In this document: positions 1 through 7,941 of the stretch, piece by piece
How positions within the stretch are numbered: position 1 is the first letter of the stretch
How the letters are laid out: every line of letters begins with the position of its first letter
Assembly: GCA_963746175.1 (NCBI GenBank)
Contig: CAVVAH010000004.1
Span: forward strand, 868,001 to 932,000
Length of the DNA: 64,000 nucleotides
Direction of reading: 5' to 3'
DNA from: CAVVAH01 sp963746175
GTDB lineage: Bacteria; Actinomycetota; Actinomycetes; JACCUZ01
The notes under the pieces: model-generated
What the model saw: only the letters and a program-made list of their open reading frames with translations
Database searches by the model: none
What the model was told of the DNA's origin: nothing
Translations under genes and position numbers: made by a program

Positions 1-247
1 GACCTGGTCCACGTGCTGCCCACATCCCGCATAGCTGGGCTTCCCGCATCTGCGGCATGTGACACGACGGCACAACGGTGTACTCCCTTTCCGCTCAGGG
101 AGCGGGCTCCGAATCGACAAATGGGTTCATGCGAGCGAGAGGAAGACCTTGTCCGGCTTCTCACGGTCGTAGTCCGGACGCACACCTCCCGAGACGGAGA
201 AGGGCATCCCGTCCGGCGTACGACCGGTCCGAAGACGGCGTCCGCAA
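1..247. other. No gene recognised at the left edge
   Basis: I see no open frame with credible coding character or a ribosome binding site in this stretch. It lies downstream of the minus-strand gene that ends at 248, so it may hold that operon's terminator region, but no clear hairpin is visible. Confidence 0.5.
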
Positions 248-628
248 TCACGCATGGTTGGCGAATGTCACCTGCCAGCGCCACTCGGACCGGTCCTCGG
301 CATGCCACCACGTGCGCAGCTCCCCGGCCTCGCCGCCGGGCAGGATGACTAACCGGCCGAGGTCCGCATCGGACGGCCAGCCGTCCTCGAGCCGGACCTC
401 GCCCTTGTCTCGGATCAGGAAGGTCATCGGTCCCGGCTCGCGCCGCTCGAGGCCCTCGCCGGAAGCGACGACAGTGCCGTCGTCCTTGCGGATCGTCACG
501 TCGAGGATCTGGGGTGCCGCGTGCACCAGAACCCGGTCGCCAGCGGCTTCCGCGTCGACCTTGGTCCGGGCGAACGACAGCCCGGTAGCGCCGACGTTGG
601 GAATCCAGAGGTCCCATATCTCGTCCAT
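248..628 (-). CDS. Conserved hypothetical protein, about 126 aa, soluble
   Basis: An acidic soluble protein with no signal peptide or membrane segment. It starts MDEIWDLWIPNVGATGLSFA and ends in a Trp-rich stretch (WWHAEDRSEWRWQVTFANHA). Composition and length suggest one small globular domain, probably beta-rich. The ATG at 628 was chosen because the conserved-looking sequence begins there; an in-frame GTG lies just upstream. It is the last of three minus-strand genes behind the persulfide dioxygenase, so it may be co-transcribed with it. I cannot assign a function. That the frame is coding is well supported by codon bias. Confidence 0.6.
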   Translation of the reverse strand: MDEIWDLWIPNVGATGLSFARTKVDAEAAGDRVLVHAAPQILDVTIRKDDGTVVASGEGLERREPGPMTFLIRDKGEVRLEDGWPSDADLGRLVILPGGEAGELRTWWHAEDRSEWRWQVTFANHA

Positions 629-684
629 GCCCGTCCCTACCCAGCGGGTGCGCCGCCATGCGGCGTGTCGAGTGCAGGCGGGGG

Positions 685-893
685 TCAGCGGCAGGTCTTG
701 TCGACCTTCTGCTCGTGCTGGCCGGTGTTCTTCACCGGACAGACCGGCTTGTCGTTGGAGAAGTAGTGGACGGCCATGAAGCCGACGACCAAGACGGCCA
801 TGACGATCGCCGCAGCCATGACCAGGTGGCGGGGCGGGCGGATCGACTGTGCTTCTCCGGAACGTGCCCCGGCTTGCCGGGGATGTCGCGCAT
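685..893 (-). pseudogene. Small single-span membrane protein gene, apparently frameshifted
   Basis: The 3' part encodes a convincing small membrane protein: MAAAIVMAVLVVGFMAVHYF, then a polar tail with two cysteines (CPVKN...KTCR). Its first in-frame ATG is at 819 and gives only 44 aa. A better start, ATG at 893 behind an AAGGGA ribosome binding site, opens a hydrophilic N-terminus (MRDIPGKPGHVPEKHS) in another frame. The two halves would join into a protein of about 69 aa if one base were restored near 845-850. So either the gene has lost a base or the short version starting at 819 is used. The role is unknown; the position suggests co-expression with the neighbouring sulfur genes. Confidence 0.45.
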
Positions 894-992
894 CGCGGAA
901 TCGTTCCCTTCTGGGCGCCGCTGGAACGCTTGCGGAACCCTGTCCTGGACCGTGTTGACGGCCGGGTCGCCGGGTGCCGCCGATGCGGCTTC

Positions 993-2360
993 TCAGCTGG
1001 CGGCGAGTCCCTGCTTGACGGCGTTCTGGTACTCGTCATCGATGTGAACAACCTTCCGGCCTGCTCGGTCGAGCAAGCTGGCGGCGATGCTGGCGCGGAA
1101 GCCACTGGCGCAGTGCACCCACAACCGCCCGGGCGGTAGCTCGTCGAGGCGAGCCAGCAAGGAGTGCAGCGGCACGTGCGACGAGCCGGGGATGAAGCCG
1201 TCGTCTCGCTCGTCGTCGCGGCGCAGGTCCAGCAGTACATCGCCGCTCTGCTCGTCATCGGCGAGCTCGGCCGGCAGGTCGCCGAACGTGACCCGGTCAT
1301 AGGACCGCAGCTCACCGGCCGCGGTGAAGTCGGCTGGGCTGCCCAACGAGGCGCCGGCGGGCCGGTCGATGCCGATGCGGACCAGCTGCCGCTGGGCGTC
1401 CGTCACCTGCTGTGCGTTCTCCCCGAGCAGCGTCAGGGGCGTGCCCCACGGGATCAGCCACCCGAGGTAGGTCGCGAACTGCTGCCCGAGAGCAATGCCG
1501 ATCGTCCCCGCGACGTGCTCGGCGGCGTAGGCGGCGCGGTCGCGGAGATCCACGACCCAATCCCCGGCCGCGATCCGCTTCCCGAGCTCGTCCGCGTCTA
1601 CCGGCGCCGGCGCCGACAGGTCCGCGGCCGGGGGCCCTTGCTGGTTCAGCGGCGCCATGTGCGCGTAGTACGCGGGGTGGGCGGTCAGTCCGGCCACCAG
1701 CTTTGCGACGAACGCGTCCTCGTCGTCGGTGACCAGCGCATCGTTGCGGCCCGCCTCGACCGCGACCGTCGACCCGTCCGCACCCGCCGCGGCCCCCGAC
1801 GAGCAGAAGCTGCCGAACCCGTGCGTGGGGAAGAGGGCCGCCTCGCCGGGCACCTCGGCGACCAGCCGGCGCGCGGACCGGTACTGGGCCCGGGTCAGCT
1901 CGTCCGTGCGGGCCTGGTCGACCAGGTCGGTGCGGCCCACGCTGCCATAGAGCAGGGATCCGCCGGAGAAGACCGCTGGGTGTCCCTCGGCATCGCCGTC
2001 GTCGACCACGTAGGCCAGGTGCGTGTCGGTGTGCCCGGGCGTCGCGAGCACCCGGACCGTCATCGAGCCGACGACCAGGCCGTCGCCGTCGGCAACACTG
2101 TGCCGGTCGAAGGCCACCTCGTCGGCGACGTTCAGGACGTACCGGGCACCGGTCCGGCGGGCCAGCTCCAGCCCACCGGTGACGTAGTCGTTGTGCACGT
2201 GGGTCTCCAGGACCGCCCCGACCGTGAGGCCTCTCGTGGCCAGCAGCTCCTCGATCCGGTCGATGTCACGCTGCGGGTCCACCACCACCGCGTGGGTGCC
2301 GTCGTGGGCGACATAGCTCCGGTCGCCCAGCTCGTCGGTGGCGATTACCTCGACCTGCAC
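993..2360 (-). CDS. Persulfide dioxygenase-rhodanese fusion (MBL-fold, CstB-like)
   Basis: A 455-aa three-domain cytoplasmic enzyme. The N-terminal metallo-beta-lactamase fold (about 1-235) carries the iron-site motifs THVHNDYVTGG, ATPGHTDTH and LFPTHGFGS of the ETHE1/CstB group, which oxidises glutathione or other low-molecular-weight persulfides to sulfite. A first rhodanese domain (about 250-345) has no active-site Cys and is probably structural. The second (about 365-455) has the Cys loop VHCASGFRAS and should transfer sulfane sulfur. GTG start at 2360 behind AGGAGG. Divergent from the GntR regulator; with the rhodanese and TauE exporter opposite it forms a persulfide-to-sulfite-to-export route. 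Family assignment is firm; the physiological thiol is inferred. Confidence 0.92.
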   Translation of the reverse strand: MQVEVIATDELGDRSYVAHDGTHAVVVDPQRDIDRIEELLATRGLTVGAVLETHVHNDYVTGGLELARRTGARYVLNVADEVAFDRHSVADGDGLVVGSMTVRVLATPGHTDTHLAYVVDDGDAEGHPAVFSGGSLLYGSVGRTDLVDQARTDELTRAQYRSARRLVAEVPGEAALFPTHGFGSFCSSGAAAGADGSTVAVEAGRNDALVTDDEDAFVAKLVAGLTAHPAYYAHMAPLNQQGPPAADLSAPAPVDADELGKRIAAGDWVVDLRDRAAYAAEHVAGTIGIALGQQFATYLGWLIPWGTPLTLLGENAQQVTDAQRQLVRIGIDRPAGASLGSPADFTAAGELRSYDRVTFGDLPAELADDEQSGDVLLDLRRDDERDDGFIPGSSHVPLHSLLARLDELPPGRLWVHCASGFRASIAASLLDRAGRKVVHIDDEYQNAVKQGLAAS

Positions 2361-2377
2361 GTTGCCTCCTTGAAGTT

Positions 2378-2397
2378 ATGTACGAATGTCCGTACAT
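2378..2397. promoter_or_regulatory. Palindromic operator between the divergent sulfur operons
   Basis: ATGTACG-aatgtc-CGTACAT is a perfect 7-bp inverted repeat with a 6-bp spacer. It sits 17 bp from the persulfide dioxygenase start and just before the GntR start, as expected for an autoregulated divergent promoter. It also argues that the ATG inside it (2378) is not the regulator's start. That the GntR protein binds here is inferred. Confidence 0.65.
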
Positions 2398-2404
2398 TAC
2401 GACG

Positions 2405-3274
2405 GTGAGCGAAACGATGCAAGAGGGGCCAACCGGACCGGGACCGTTGGACCGGTCCTCGCCGTTGCCCTTGTGGGCTCAGCTGCACGCCGACTTGCTG
2501 GGCCGCCTGGCCGCCGGCGAGTTCACCGAGGCGTTTCCCGGCGAGCTGGCACTGGTGACCGAGTACGGCGTCAGTCGGCATACCGTTCGCGAAGCGCTGC
2601 GCCGGCTACGAACCGAGGGCGTCGTGCTGGCCGAACGCGGCCGAGCACCACGAATTGCACCCGCCCCGGAGATCGAGCAACCGCTGGGGGCCCTCTACAG
2701 CCTGTTCTCCTCGGTCGAGGCGGCCGGACTCGAGCAGCGCTCGATCGTCCGGGTCCTGGACGTGCGCGCCGACGGCGTGGTCGCCACCCGCCTCGGCCTG
2801 GAGGAGTCCAGCCCGCTGCTGTACCTGGAACGGCTGCGGCTAGCCGGCGGGGAACCGCTGGCCGTGGACCGCGTCTGGTTACCCGCTGCCGTGGCCGCAC
2901 CACTGCTGGACGCCGACTTCACCCACACCGCCCTCTACGACGTCCTCGCCGAACGCGCCGGCATCCGACTCGGCGGCGGCCAGGAGCACATCCGCGCCGT
3001 CGTCCCCACCCGAGCCGAACGCGACCTTCTCGGCATCGGCGCCGACATCGCCGCCTTCGCCATCGACCGCCTCGGCTGCTCCCGCGGGAAGCCCGTGGAG
3101 TGGCGCCACACCCTGGTCCGCGGCGACAGGTTCGCCCTCGGCGCCGAGTTCTCCGCCCGCACCGGGTACCGACTCGACATCGGCGCGACCCACCACCCCA
3201 GCGGGGTCCCTACCCCTCGCACCTCGACCAAGCCGACCACGGCCACGGCCACGGCGAAGGAGCACACCCCCTGA
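2405..3274 (+). CDS. GntR/HutC-family transcriptional regulator
   Basis: About 289 aa. The N-terminal winged helix-turn-helix (about 20-85) contains SRHTVREALRRLRTEGVVL, the GntR recognition helix. The rest (about 95-255) is a UTRA effector domain of the HutC subfamily, followed by a Thr/Ala-rich tail. I place the start at GTG 2405; ATG 2417 is possible, and ATG 2378 is disfavoured because it lies in the operator. The gene overlaps the next by one base (TGATG), so regulator, rhodanese and exporter form one operon. HutC-type UTRA domains usually bind small carboxylates or sugars; here the context suggests a sulfur metabolite, which is inference. Confidence 0.88.
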   Translation: MSETMQEGPTGPGPLDRSSPLPLWAQLHADLLGRLAAGEFTEAFPGELALVTEYGVSRHTVREALRRLRTEGVVLAERGRAPRIAPAPEIEQPLGALYSLFSSVEAAGLEQRSIVRVLDVRADGVVATRLGLEESSPLLYLERLRLAGGEPLAVDRVWLPAAVAAPLLDADFTHTALYDVLAERAGIRLGGGQEHIRAVVPTRAERDLLGIGADIAAFAIDRLGCSRGKPVEWRHTLVRGDRFALGAEFSARTGYRLDIGATHHPSGVPTPRTSTKPTTATATAKEHTP

Positions 3275-3633
3275 TGGGCCTGTTCAACCGCACCCCCCAC
3301 AACACCGTCCCCGAGGTCAGCCCGACCGAGACAAGGAGCCTCGCAAAGTCCCAGAACGCAGTCCTCCTCGATGTCCGCGAGGACCACGAGTGGAACGCCG
3401 GTCACGCCCCGGGGGCCACCCACATGCCCCTCAGATCTCTGCGGGCGGACCAGGTCCCCGCGGATCGTCTCGTGGTCACCGTGTGCCGGTCCGGCAATCG
3501 CTCCGGCAAGGCCGCCCAGCAGCTCGCGAAGGCAGGCGTCGACGTACGCAACATGTCCGGCGGCATGGCCGGCTGGCAGTCGTCCGGGCTGCCGCTCGTC
3601 TGCGACGACGGAGGGACCGGGACCGTCGCGTGA
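3274..3633 (+). CDS. Single-domain rhodanese sulfurtransferase
   Basis: A 119-aa cytoplasmic rhodanese. The CDC25-like active loop CRSGNRSG supplies the persulfide-carrying cysteine, and the N-terminal DVREDHEWNAGHAPGA is the usual first rhodanese motif. Translation is coupled at both ends: it starts in the stop codon of the GntR gene and ends over the start of the TauE gene. It probably passes sulfane sulfur between persulfides and acceptors in the same pathway as the fusion enzyme across the promoter. Confidence 0.9.
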   Translation: MGLFNRTPHNTVPEVSPTETRSLAKSQNAVLLDVREDHEWNAGHAPGATHMPLRSLRADQVPADRLVVTVCRSGNRSGKAAQQLAKAGVDVRNMSGGMAGWQSSGLPLVCDDGGTGTVA

Positions 3634-4520
3634 CCCTGCTCGCCGCCGCGTTCCTCGGGCTGCTCATCGGTGGAGTCCTCGGCGCGTTGGGCGGCGGCGG
3701 CGCCATCCTCACCGTGCCCATGTTGGTGTTCCTCCTCGGCCAGTCCGGGCAGGAGGCGACCACCAGCAGCCTGGTCATCGTCGGGGTCACCGCGGTCATC
3801 GGCGCCTTGGGTCACGCCCGCACCCGCCAGGTCCGGTGGCGCACCGGCCTCGCGTTCGGCGCCGCCGGGATACCCGCGGCCTACCTCGGCACCCAAGCGA
3901 ACCGCCAGGTCGACGAGCACGTCCTGCTCCTCGGGTTCGCCATCGTGATGGTGCTCGCCGCCGCCGGAATGCTGACCCGCCGCAATCCCTCGGCCGACCG
4001 CCGCGCAGATGATGCCACGCAGGCGCCGGCCGCCACGTCCACCGCCGTGTCCGATGGTGACAGCACCGAAGCCCGGGCGCGCACGTCGACGGTTCAGCTT
4101 TCGCGGACCACCGGCAGCGACCTTCGCGCCGCCGCGCCCGACCGGCTGACCACCGCCGCGAAGGTTGTTGCAGCGGGGCTGCTCGTCGGCTTCCTCACCG
4201 GCTTCTTCGGAGTGGGGGGCGGCTTCGTGATCGTGCCCGTCCTCGTGCTCGGTCTACGGTTTCCGATGCCGTTGGCGGTCGGGTCGTCCCTGCTGGTCAT
4301 CGCCGTCAACTCGGCGGCGTCCCTCATCGCGCGCGCGGACCATGCCACCTTCGACTGGGCGGTCATCGTGCCCTTCACCGTGGCCGCGGTCGCCGGCACC
4401 TTCGCCGGACAGCGGCTAGCCGAGCAGGTGTCCGGTGTGACGTTGACGCGCTCGTTCGCGGTCCTGCTCCTGCTCGTCTCGGGCTTCGTCGGAGTGCACA
4501 GCGCGCTGGCGTTGACCTGA
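3630..4520 (+). CDS. TauE/SafE-family sulfite exporter
   Basis: A 296-aa integral membrane protein with two repeated hydrophobic halves, each beginning with a glycine-rich signature: GGVLGALGGGGAILTVPML near residue 13 and LTGFFGVGGGFVIVPVL near 190. A hydrophilic loop of about 60 residues (about 115-175) separates them and is longer than usual. The GTG start at 3630 overlaps the rhodanese stop by four bases. The family exports organosulfonates and sulfite; in this operon sulfite made by the persulfide dioxygenase is the obvious cargo. Confidence 0.88.
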   Translation: MTLLAAAFLGLLIGGVLGALGGGGAILTVPMLVFLLGQSGQEATTSSLVIVGVTAVIGALGHARTRQVRWRTGLAFGAAGIPAAYLGTQANRQVDEHVLLLGFAIVMVLAAAGMLTRRNPSADRRADDATQAPAATSTAVSDGDSTEARARTSTVQLSRTTGSDLRAAAPDRLTTAAKVVAAGLLVGFLTGFFGVGGGFVIVPVLVLGLRFPMPLAVGSSLLVIAVNSAASLIARADHATFDWAVIVPFTVAAVAGTFAGQRLAEQVSGVTLTRSFAVLLLLVSGFVGVHSALALT

Positions 4521-4636
4521 GACGTCCGGTCCCGGCCGTGTCACCCGGACTCCTGCAGGCAGGGTTCTCATCGAGGCGCGTACTCCTCGGCGGCGATGGC
4601 ATGCTTGGCCGCGGCGTACCCGTCAAGTCGTGTCGG

Positions 4637-4816
4637 TCACCTCCGGGCGATGAGCGCGTCACGGAGCTGGGCGACGGTCGGGGTCCCGGCAAGGCCGGTG
4701 TCGGTGACGTACACGCGGCAGGACAGGCCCGGGGTGTCGCCCGGCACCGCGAACGGGTCCTGGCCGTCGATGAGGATCGTGGGCGAGCCGAGGAATCGGA
4801 CTCGCTCGGCCTCCTC
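4637..4816 (-). pseudogene. C-terminal fragment of a small conserved protein
   Basis: Read on the minus strand, this frame gives about 57 residues (EERVRFLGSPTILIDGQDP then SCRVYVTDTGLAGTP and a TVAQLRDALIARR end), followed by TGA. From memory this resembles the C-terminal half of small thioredoxin-fold-like proteins found near mercury and arsenic genes in actinomycetes. The N-terminal half is absent and is replaced upstream by integrase sequence in another frame, so it is a rearrangement remnant. Confidence 0.5.
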
Positions 4817-4980
4817 GGGTCGATCCAGGTCCGGCGGATCATCGCGGACTCGGTCATCGCCAACCAGCGGCCGGCATCGCCCTTGGTATCGAAGGTCTCC
4901 GGCGCGTTGTGTCGCTGCCCGTCAGGGCCGACGAACGAGGCAGGGTGCACCCGGTAGGTGCCGTTCTGACGCGGGCTGCC
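4815..4980 (-). pseudogene. N-terminal fragment of a tyrosine-type integrase
   Basis: About 55 residues on the minus strand (GSPRQNGTYRVHPASF, GPDGQRHNAPETFDTKGDAG, WLAMTESAMIRRTW) match the arm-type DNA-binding N-terminus of actinobacterial phage and ICE integrases: a three-strand pattern followed by a helix ending in a TW-D-P motif. The sequence stops at WIDPR, where it joins the fragment above in a different frame. No catalytic domain follows, so it is non-functional and records a past integration or deletion. Confidence 0.6.
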
Positions 4981-5010
4981 CGCGCGTTCATGGCACGTGT
5001 GGCGCTCGGG

Positions 5011-5491
5011 CTACTGGTCGACCTTGACCTCGTAGGTCGCCGGGTACTCCCGGTCGTCGCGGACGTGGGCGATCCCCGGAGTTGCTTCGGCGGGTACCTG
5101 CACAGTGGTGGAGAAGCCCATGTCTTCGCACCCGGCGTGAACATGCCCAAGGGTTTGACCGCCCCGCCCGGCAGGGTGAGGGTCAGGTGCACTGGTGCGA
5201 GCGGCACCAGCGGATCGTGTCCGCCCGTGTCGTTGCAGGTTCTGGTGTACCAGTGTCCAAAGATCGTCACCGTGTCGCCGGGGCTGACGGTCAAAGGGGG
5301 CCACGGAGGACGCCGCTTGGCGGCTCGTCGTTCAGGTACGGGCCGACGCAGGACGCGGCCGATCCACTGCCGGTTTCAGTTGAACCGCCTGTGGCCGATG
5401 CACCACTCGTGCCCTGCTGGCCGCTACAACCCGCACCCAAGAGCATCAAGCCCAAAGACCCGGCCAGCCGCACGTTTCGGACCATCACCAT
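5011..5491 (-). pseudogene. Prolipoprotein gene broken by two -1 frameshifts
   Basis: The start (ATG 5491 or 5485) encodes a lipoprotein signal (RLAGSLGLMLLGAGC) and a Ser/Thr/Gly-rich linker. Homologous-looking sequence then continues through three frames: CVGPYLNDEPPSG, then after a lost base near 5290 (a CCCCCTTT run) TVSPGDTVTIFGHWYTRTC, then after a second lost base near 5122 EDMGFSTTVQVPAEATPG to the end YEVKVDQ. The stitched product would be about 155 aa, a secreted beta-sandwich-like lipoprotein of unknown role. Two same-direction shifts make it a pseudogene unless the sequence has errors. Confidence 0.6.
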
Positions 5492-5634
5492 GCTCCGTTG
5501 ACGTCTCCCGATCCGTAGCGGTTCCGCGACCTTGGGAGCCAACTCATTCGCTCGTCGGTGTGGACTTGGCGTTCGGCAATGCCGGACCTGTTCGTCACGA
5601 TGAACGCACCGCTGGCCCTCAGGTGTCTACCTCG

Positions 5635-5925
5635 CTACGAGGCGAGGTACCGCTCCAACGCCTTGCGGATCAGCTCGGAGCTGCTCGTGTTCTCTCGTGT
5701 AGCGGCTTCGTGCAACCGGTCCCGGAGCGCCTCAGGTACGCGTGCCTTGACCTCGGGGGACCGTTTCCCCGGTGCGGTCAAGGATGGGCGGCCGACGCCA
5801 GCCTTCTCCAGCGTCTCCGCCGCGATCTCGCGAGCGCGGCGTTCGGTGATGCGCCGGCCCTTCCTGTCCCGGACCACTTCACGGTCGAGGTCGATGTCCG
5901 GGCCGGCAACGTGCTTCGGGCTCAT
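5635..5925 (-). CDS. Ribbon-helix-helix antitoxin-like protein
   Basis: A 96-aa protein. Residues about 58-96 (VKARVPEALRDRLHEAATRE, then SSSELIRKALERYL) form a CopG/Arc-type ribbon-helix-helix DNA-binding domain. The N-terminal half is charged and probably wraps the toxin. The preceding gene overlaps it by ATGA, toxin first, antitoxin second. RHH antitoxins normally repress their own promoter; the promoter at 6169-6197 is the likely target. Confidence 0.75.
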   Translation of the reverse strand: MSPKHVAGPDIDLDREVVRDRKGRRITERRAREIAAETLEKAGVGRPSLTAPGKRSPEVKARVPEALRDRLHEAATRENTSSSELIRKALERYLAS

Positions 5926-6161
5926 GGCGTCCTCCGGCGGACATGGTGCGGCATGACGTGGATGACGAGTAGATGGTCCGGTTCGACGATGGCGATGACC
6001 TCAAGCTCCACGCCGCGGTCGTCCGGTCCGATCCACAACATGCGCTCCTGAAGATCTTCGCTGCCCGCCATCACAGTCGGCTCGGTGTGGTTGATGACGT
6101 GCAGCGCTCGTGCCTTGCCGATCCGATGCCGCCTCGCCGACTGCGTGAACCGAACCAGCAC
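5922..6161 (-). CDS. Putative toxin of a type II toxin-antitoxin pair
   Basis: A 79-aa basic/hydrophobic protein (FTQSARRHRIGKARALHVIN, then GVELEVIAIVEPDHLLVIHV and MPHHVRRR). The compact alpha-then-beta pattern, with a terminal strand rich in His and Arg, resembles small RelE/BrnT-like RNase toxins, but I cannot name the family. GTG start at 6161, translationally coupled to the RHH antitoxin. Pairing and size support the toxin call; activity is inferred. Confidence 0.6.
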   Translation of the reverse strand: MLVRFTQSARRHRIGKARALHVINHTEPTVMAGSEDLQERMLWIGPDDRGVELEVIAIVEPDHLLVIHVMPHHVRRRTP

Positions 6162-6168
6162 CCGTCAC

Positions 6169-6197
6169 ATTATGCGCCACAGAATTGCCCGATGCAA
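6169..6197 (-). promoter_or_regulatory. Near-consensus sigma-70 promoter of the toxin-antitoxin operon
   Basis: On the minus strand TTGCAT (6197-6192), a 17-bp spacer and CATAAT (6174-6169). Transcription would begin about 7 bp later, at or next to the GTG start at 6161, so the mRNA is probably leaderless. No other promoter this close to consensus was noticed in the window. Confidence 0.6.
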
Positions 6198-6224
6198 CCG
6201 CTCGAAGGCCCCTGGGTGGCAAGG

Positions 6225-6428
6225 TCAAGGGCTCGGGGCCTCCCTCGGGTCACGTCGTCTGTCAGCTAACGGCGCTGGGCCGCCGACCGGCTCGCTGAGG
6301 CTGGTCTTGCCGCGATCGATCATCGACAGACGGTGTCCCGCAGTTGCCGGGTCCATTCGGTCCGCCAGCTCCTCGAGCCGCCGGGCCGCCCGTTCGAGTT
6401 CCGCCTCGCTGTGCCGCACGGCCCCCAT
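6225..6428 (-). pseudogene. Possible remnant of a small coiled-coil protein
   Basis: The frame opens with a plausible amphipathic helix (SEAELERAARRLEELADRMD) but then loses coding character and runs into low-complexity Arg/Pro sequence. This looks like the first helix of a small antitoxin-like or accessory protein whose remainder has decayed. I see no ribosome binding site. The rest of the 6162-6563 gap holds only the promoter noted separately. Confidence 0.25.
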
Positions 6429-6563
6429 TGTCGCCCTACGCCGTCCGGCGGAGCCCGGTCGCTCGCGACCGGCCGACGCAGCGTCTTGCCAATGCCCTGG
6501 GTCGACGCCGGTCTGTGGTGTTCAGGCTCCACGGCTAGTCAGGTCTCGCGCACGTCCGGTGCG

Positions 6564-7913
6564 TCATGGCCCGTCGTCGTCGGTCATCTCAGCTTCCGCG
6601 AGACGCCGGTAGACGCGAGTGCGTGCGCGGAGCACGGCAGCTGCGAGCGCCGCAGCAGCCAGCGACCCGGCGAGCACAGCGACCTTTGCGTGGTCGTCAC
6701 GTTCGCTTCCGGCGCCGAACGCGAGCTCGCCGATGAGCAGCGAGACGGTGAATCCAATACCGGCGAGCAGAGCGAGGCCGAGCATGTCCCACCAGGACAG
6801 GTCCGGATCGAGCTCGGCTCGCTCGAACCGGGCGACCAGCCATGTCGCGGCGAGCACTCCGACCGGCTTCCCGACGACGAGTGCCGTCATGATGCCGTAG
6901 CTGACCGGATCGGACGCGACGGTTCGTAGACCGTCCGCGCCGCCCACGGTGACACCGGCTGCGAAGAACGCGAAGACGGGCACCGCCACGGAGGCCGACA
7001 GCGGACGCCAGCGGTGCTCCAGGTGTTCCGCCAGCCCGGTCTCTCCGGCATGTACCTCCCGGCGGTCGCCTCGATGAGGCGTGAGGGAGGGGGCGGTCTG
7101 CACGGGTACCACCAGCCCGAGCAGGACCCCGGCCACGGTGGCGTGCACCCCCGACGCGTGCACCAGGGTCCAGGCCGCCAGGGCGAGCGGCAGCAGGATC
7201 CACCAGGCGCGGAGGCCGCGCTGCACCGCAAGGGCGAACGCCGCAAGGGGCAGCATGGAGAAGGCAAGCGGCTGGAACGACAGGTTGTCGGTGTAGAAGA
7301 CCGCGATGATCGTGATGGCCAGCAGGTCGTCGACCACGGCGAGCGTGAGCAGGAATGTCCGGAGGGCCGCCGGCAAGCGCGAGCCGAGCACCGCAAGCAC
7401 GGCTAGGGCGAACGCGATGTCGGTAGCAGTTGGGACGGCCCACCCCGACAGGTCCCCGCCGCTGTCCCCGAACCGACCGGTGTTCAGAGCCGAGTAGACC
7501 AAGGCTGGGACGACGACTCCACCGATAGCCGCGGCGACCGGGACGGCCGCACGCCAGGGATCCCGCAGATCGCCCGCGATGAACTCTCGCTTGAGCTCCA
7601 GACCGGCGACGAAGAAGAAGATGGCCAGGAGTCCGTCCGCAGCCCATGTCCCCAGGGTGAGGTCGAGATGCAGCAGGTGTGGGCCGACGACCGTGTCGCG
7701 GATTCGTTCATAGGCCTCGGACCAAGGGGTGTTCGCCCACACCAGCGCCAGTCCTGCCGCAGCCAGAAGCAGGAGCCCCCCGACGGTCTCGCTGCGCAGC
7801 ACGGCCGCGATGCGACGTGTCTCGGCCCGGGATCCGGGGCCGAACAACCGGCGCGATGTTGGCACAGGCAACGGATCCGGAGGGGGCGCCGCCGGGCTCA
7901 CGGGGCCACCCAC
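6564..7913 (-). CDS. nhaA: Na+/H+ antiporter NhaA
   Basis: A 449-aa inner-membrane protein with about 12 hydrophobic spans. The transport-site region reads VPTATDIAFALAVLAVLGS, and LTLAVVDDLLAITIIAVFYT carries the paired aspartates that bind Na+ and H+ in NhaA. The FFFVAGLELKREF motif near residue 100 is also diagnostic. It exchanges internal Na+ or Li+ for protons, supporting pH and salt homeostasis. The GTG at 7913 is used; the first 20 residues are Pro-rich, so a later start (GTG, VSPAAPP) is possible. It lies 28 bp downstream of the next transporter on the same strand. Confidence 0.95.
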   Translation of the reverse strand: MGGPVSPAAPPPDPLPVPTSRRLFGPGSRAETRRIAAVLRSETVGGLLLLAAAGLALVWANTPWSEAYERIRDTVVGPHLLHLDLTLGTWAADGLLAIFFFVAGLELKREFIAGDLRDPWRAAVPVAAAIGGVVVPALVYSALNTGRFGDSGGDLSGWAVPTATDIAFALAVLAVLGSRLPAALRTFLLTLAVVDDLLAITIIAVFYTDNLSFQPLAFSMLPLAAFALAVQRGLRAWWILLPLALAAWTLVHASGVHATVAGVLLGLVVPVQTAPSLTPHRGDRREVHAGETGLAEHLEHRWRPLSASVAVPVFAFFAAGVTVGGADGLRTVASDPVSYGIMTALVVGKPVGVLAATWLVARFERAELDPDLSWWDMLGLALLAGIGFTVSLLIGELAFGAGSERDDHAKVAVLAGSLAAAALAAAVLRARTRVYRRLAEAEMTDDDGP

Positions 7914-7941
7914 GCCGGCCGGTAACGCGTCGAGTGCCGAC

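Noticed and set aside
2378..2404. ATG at 2378 as the start of the GntR regulator
   Set aside because: It lies inside the divergent operator palindrome and has no ribosome binding site; GTG 2405 is a better start.
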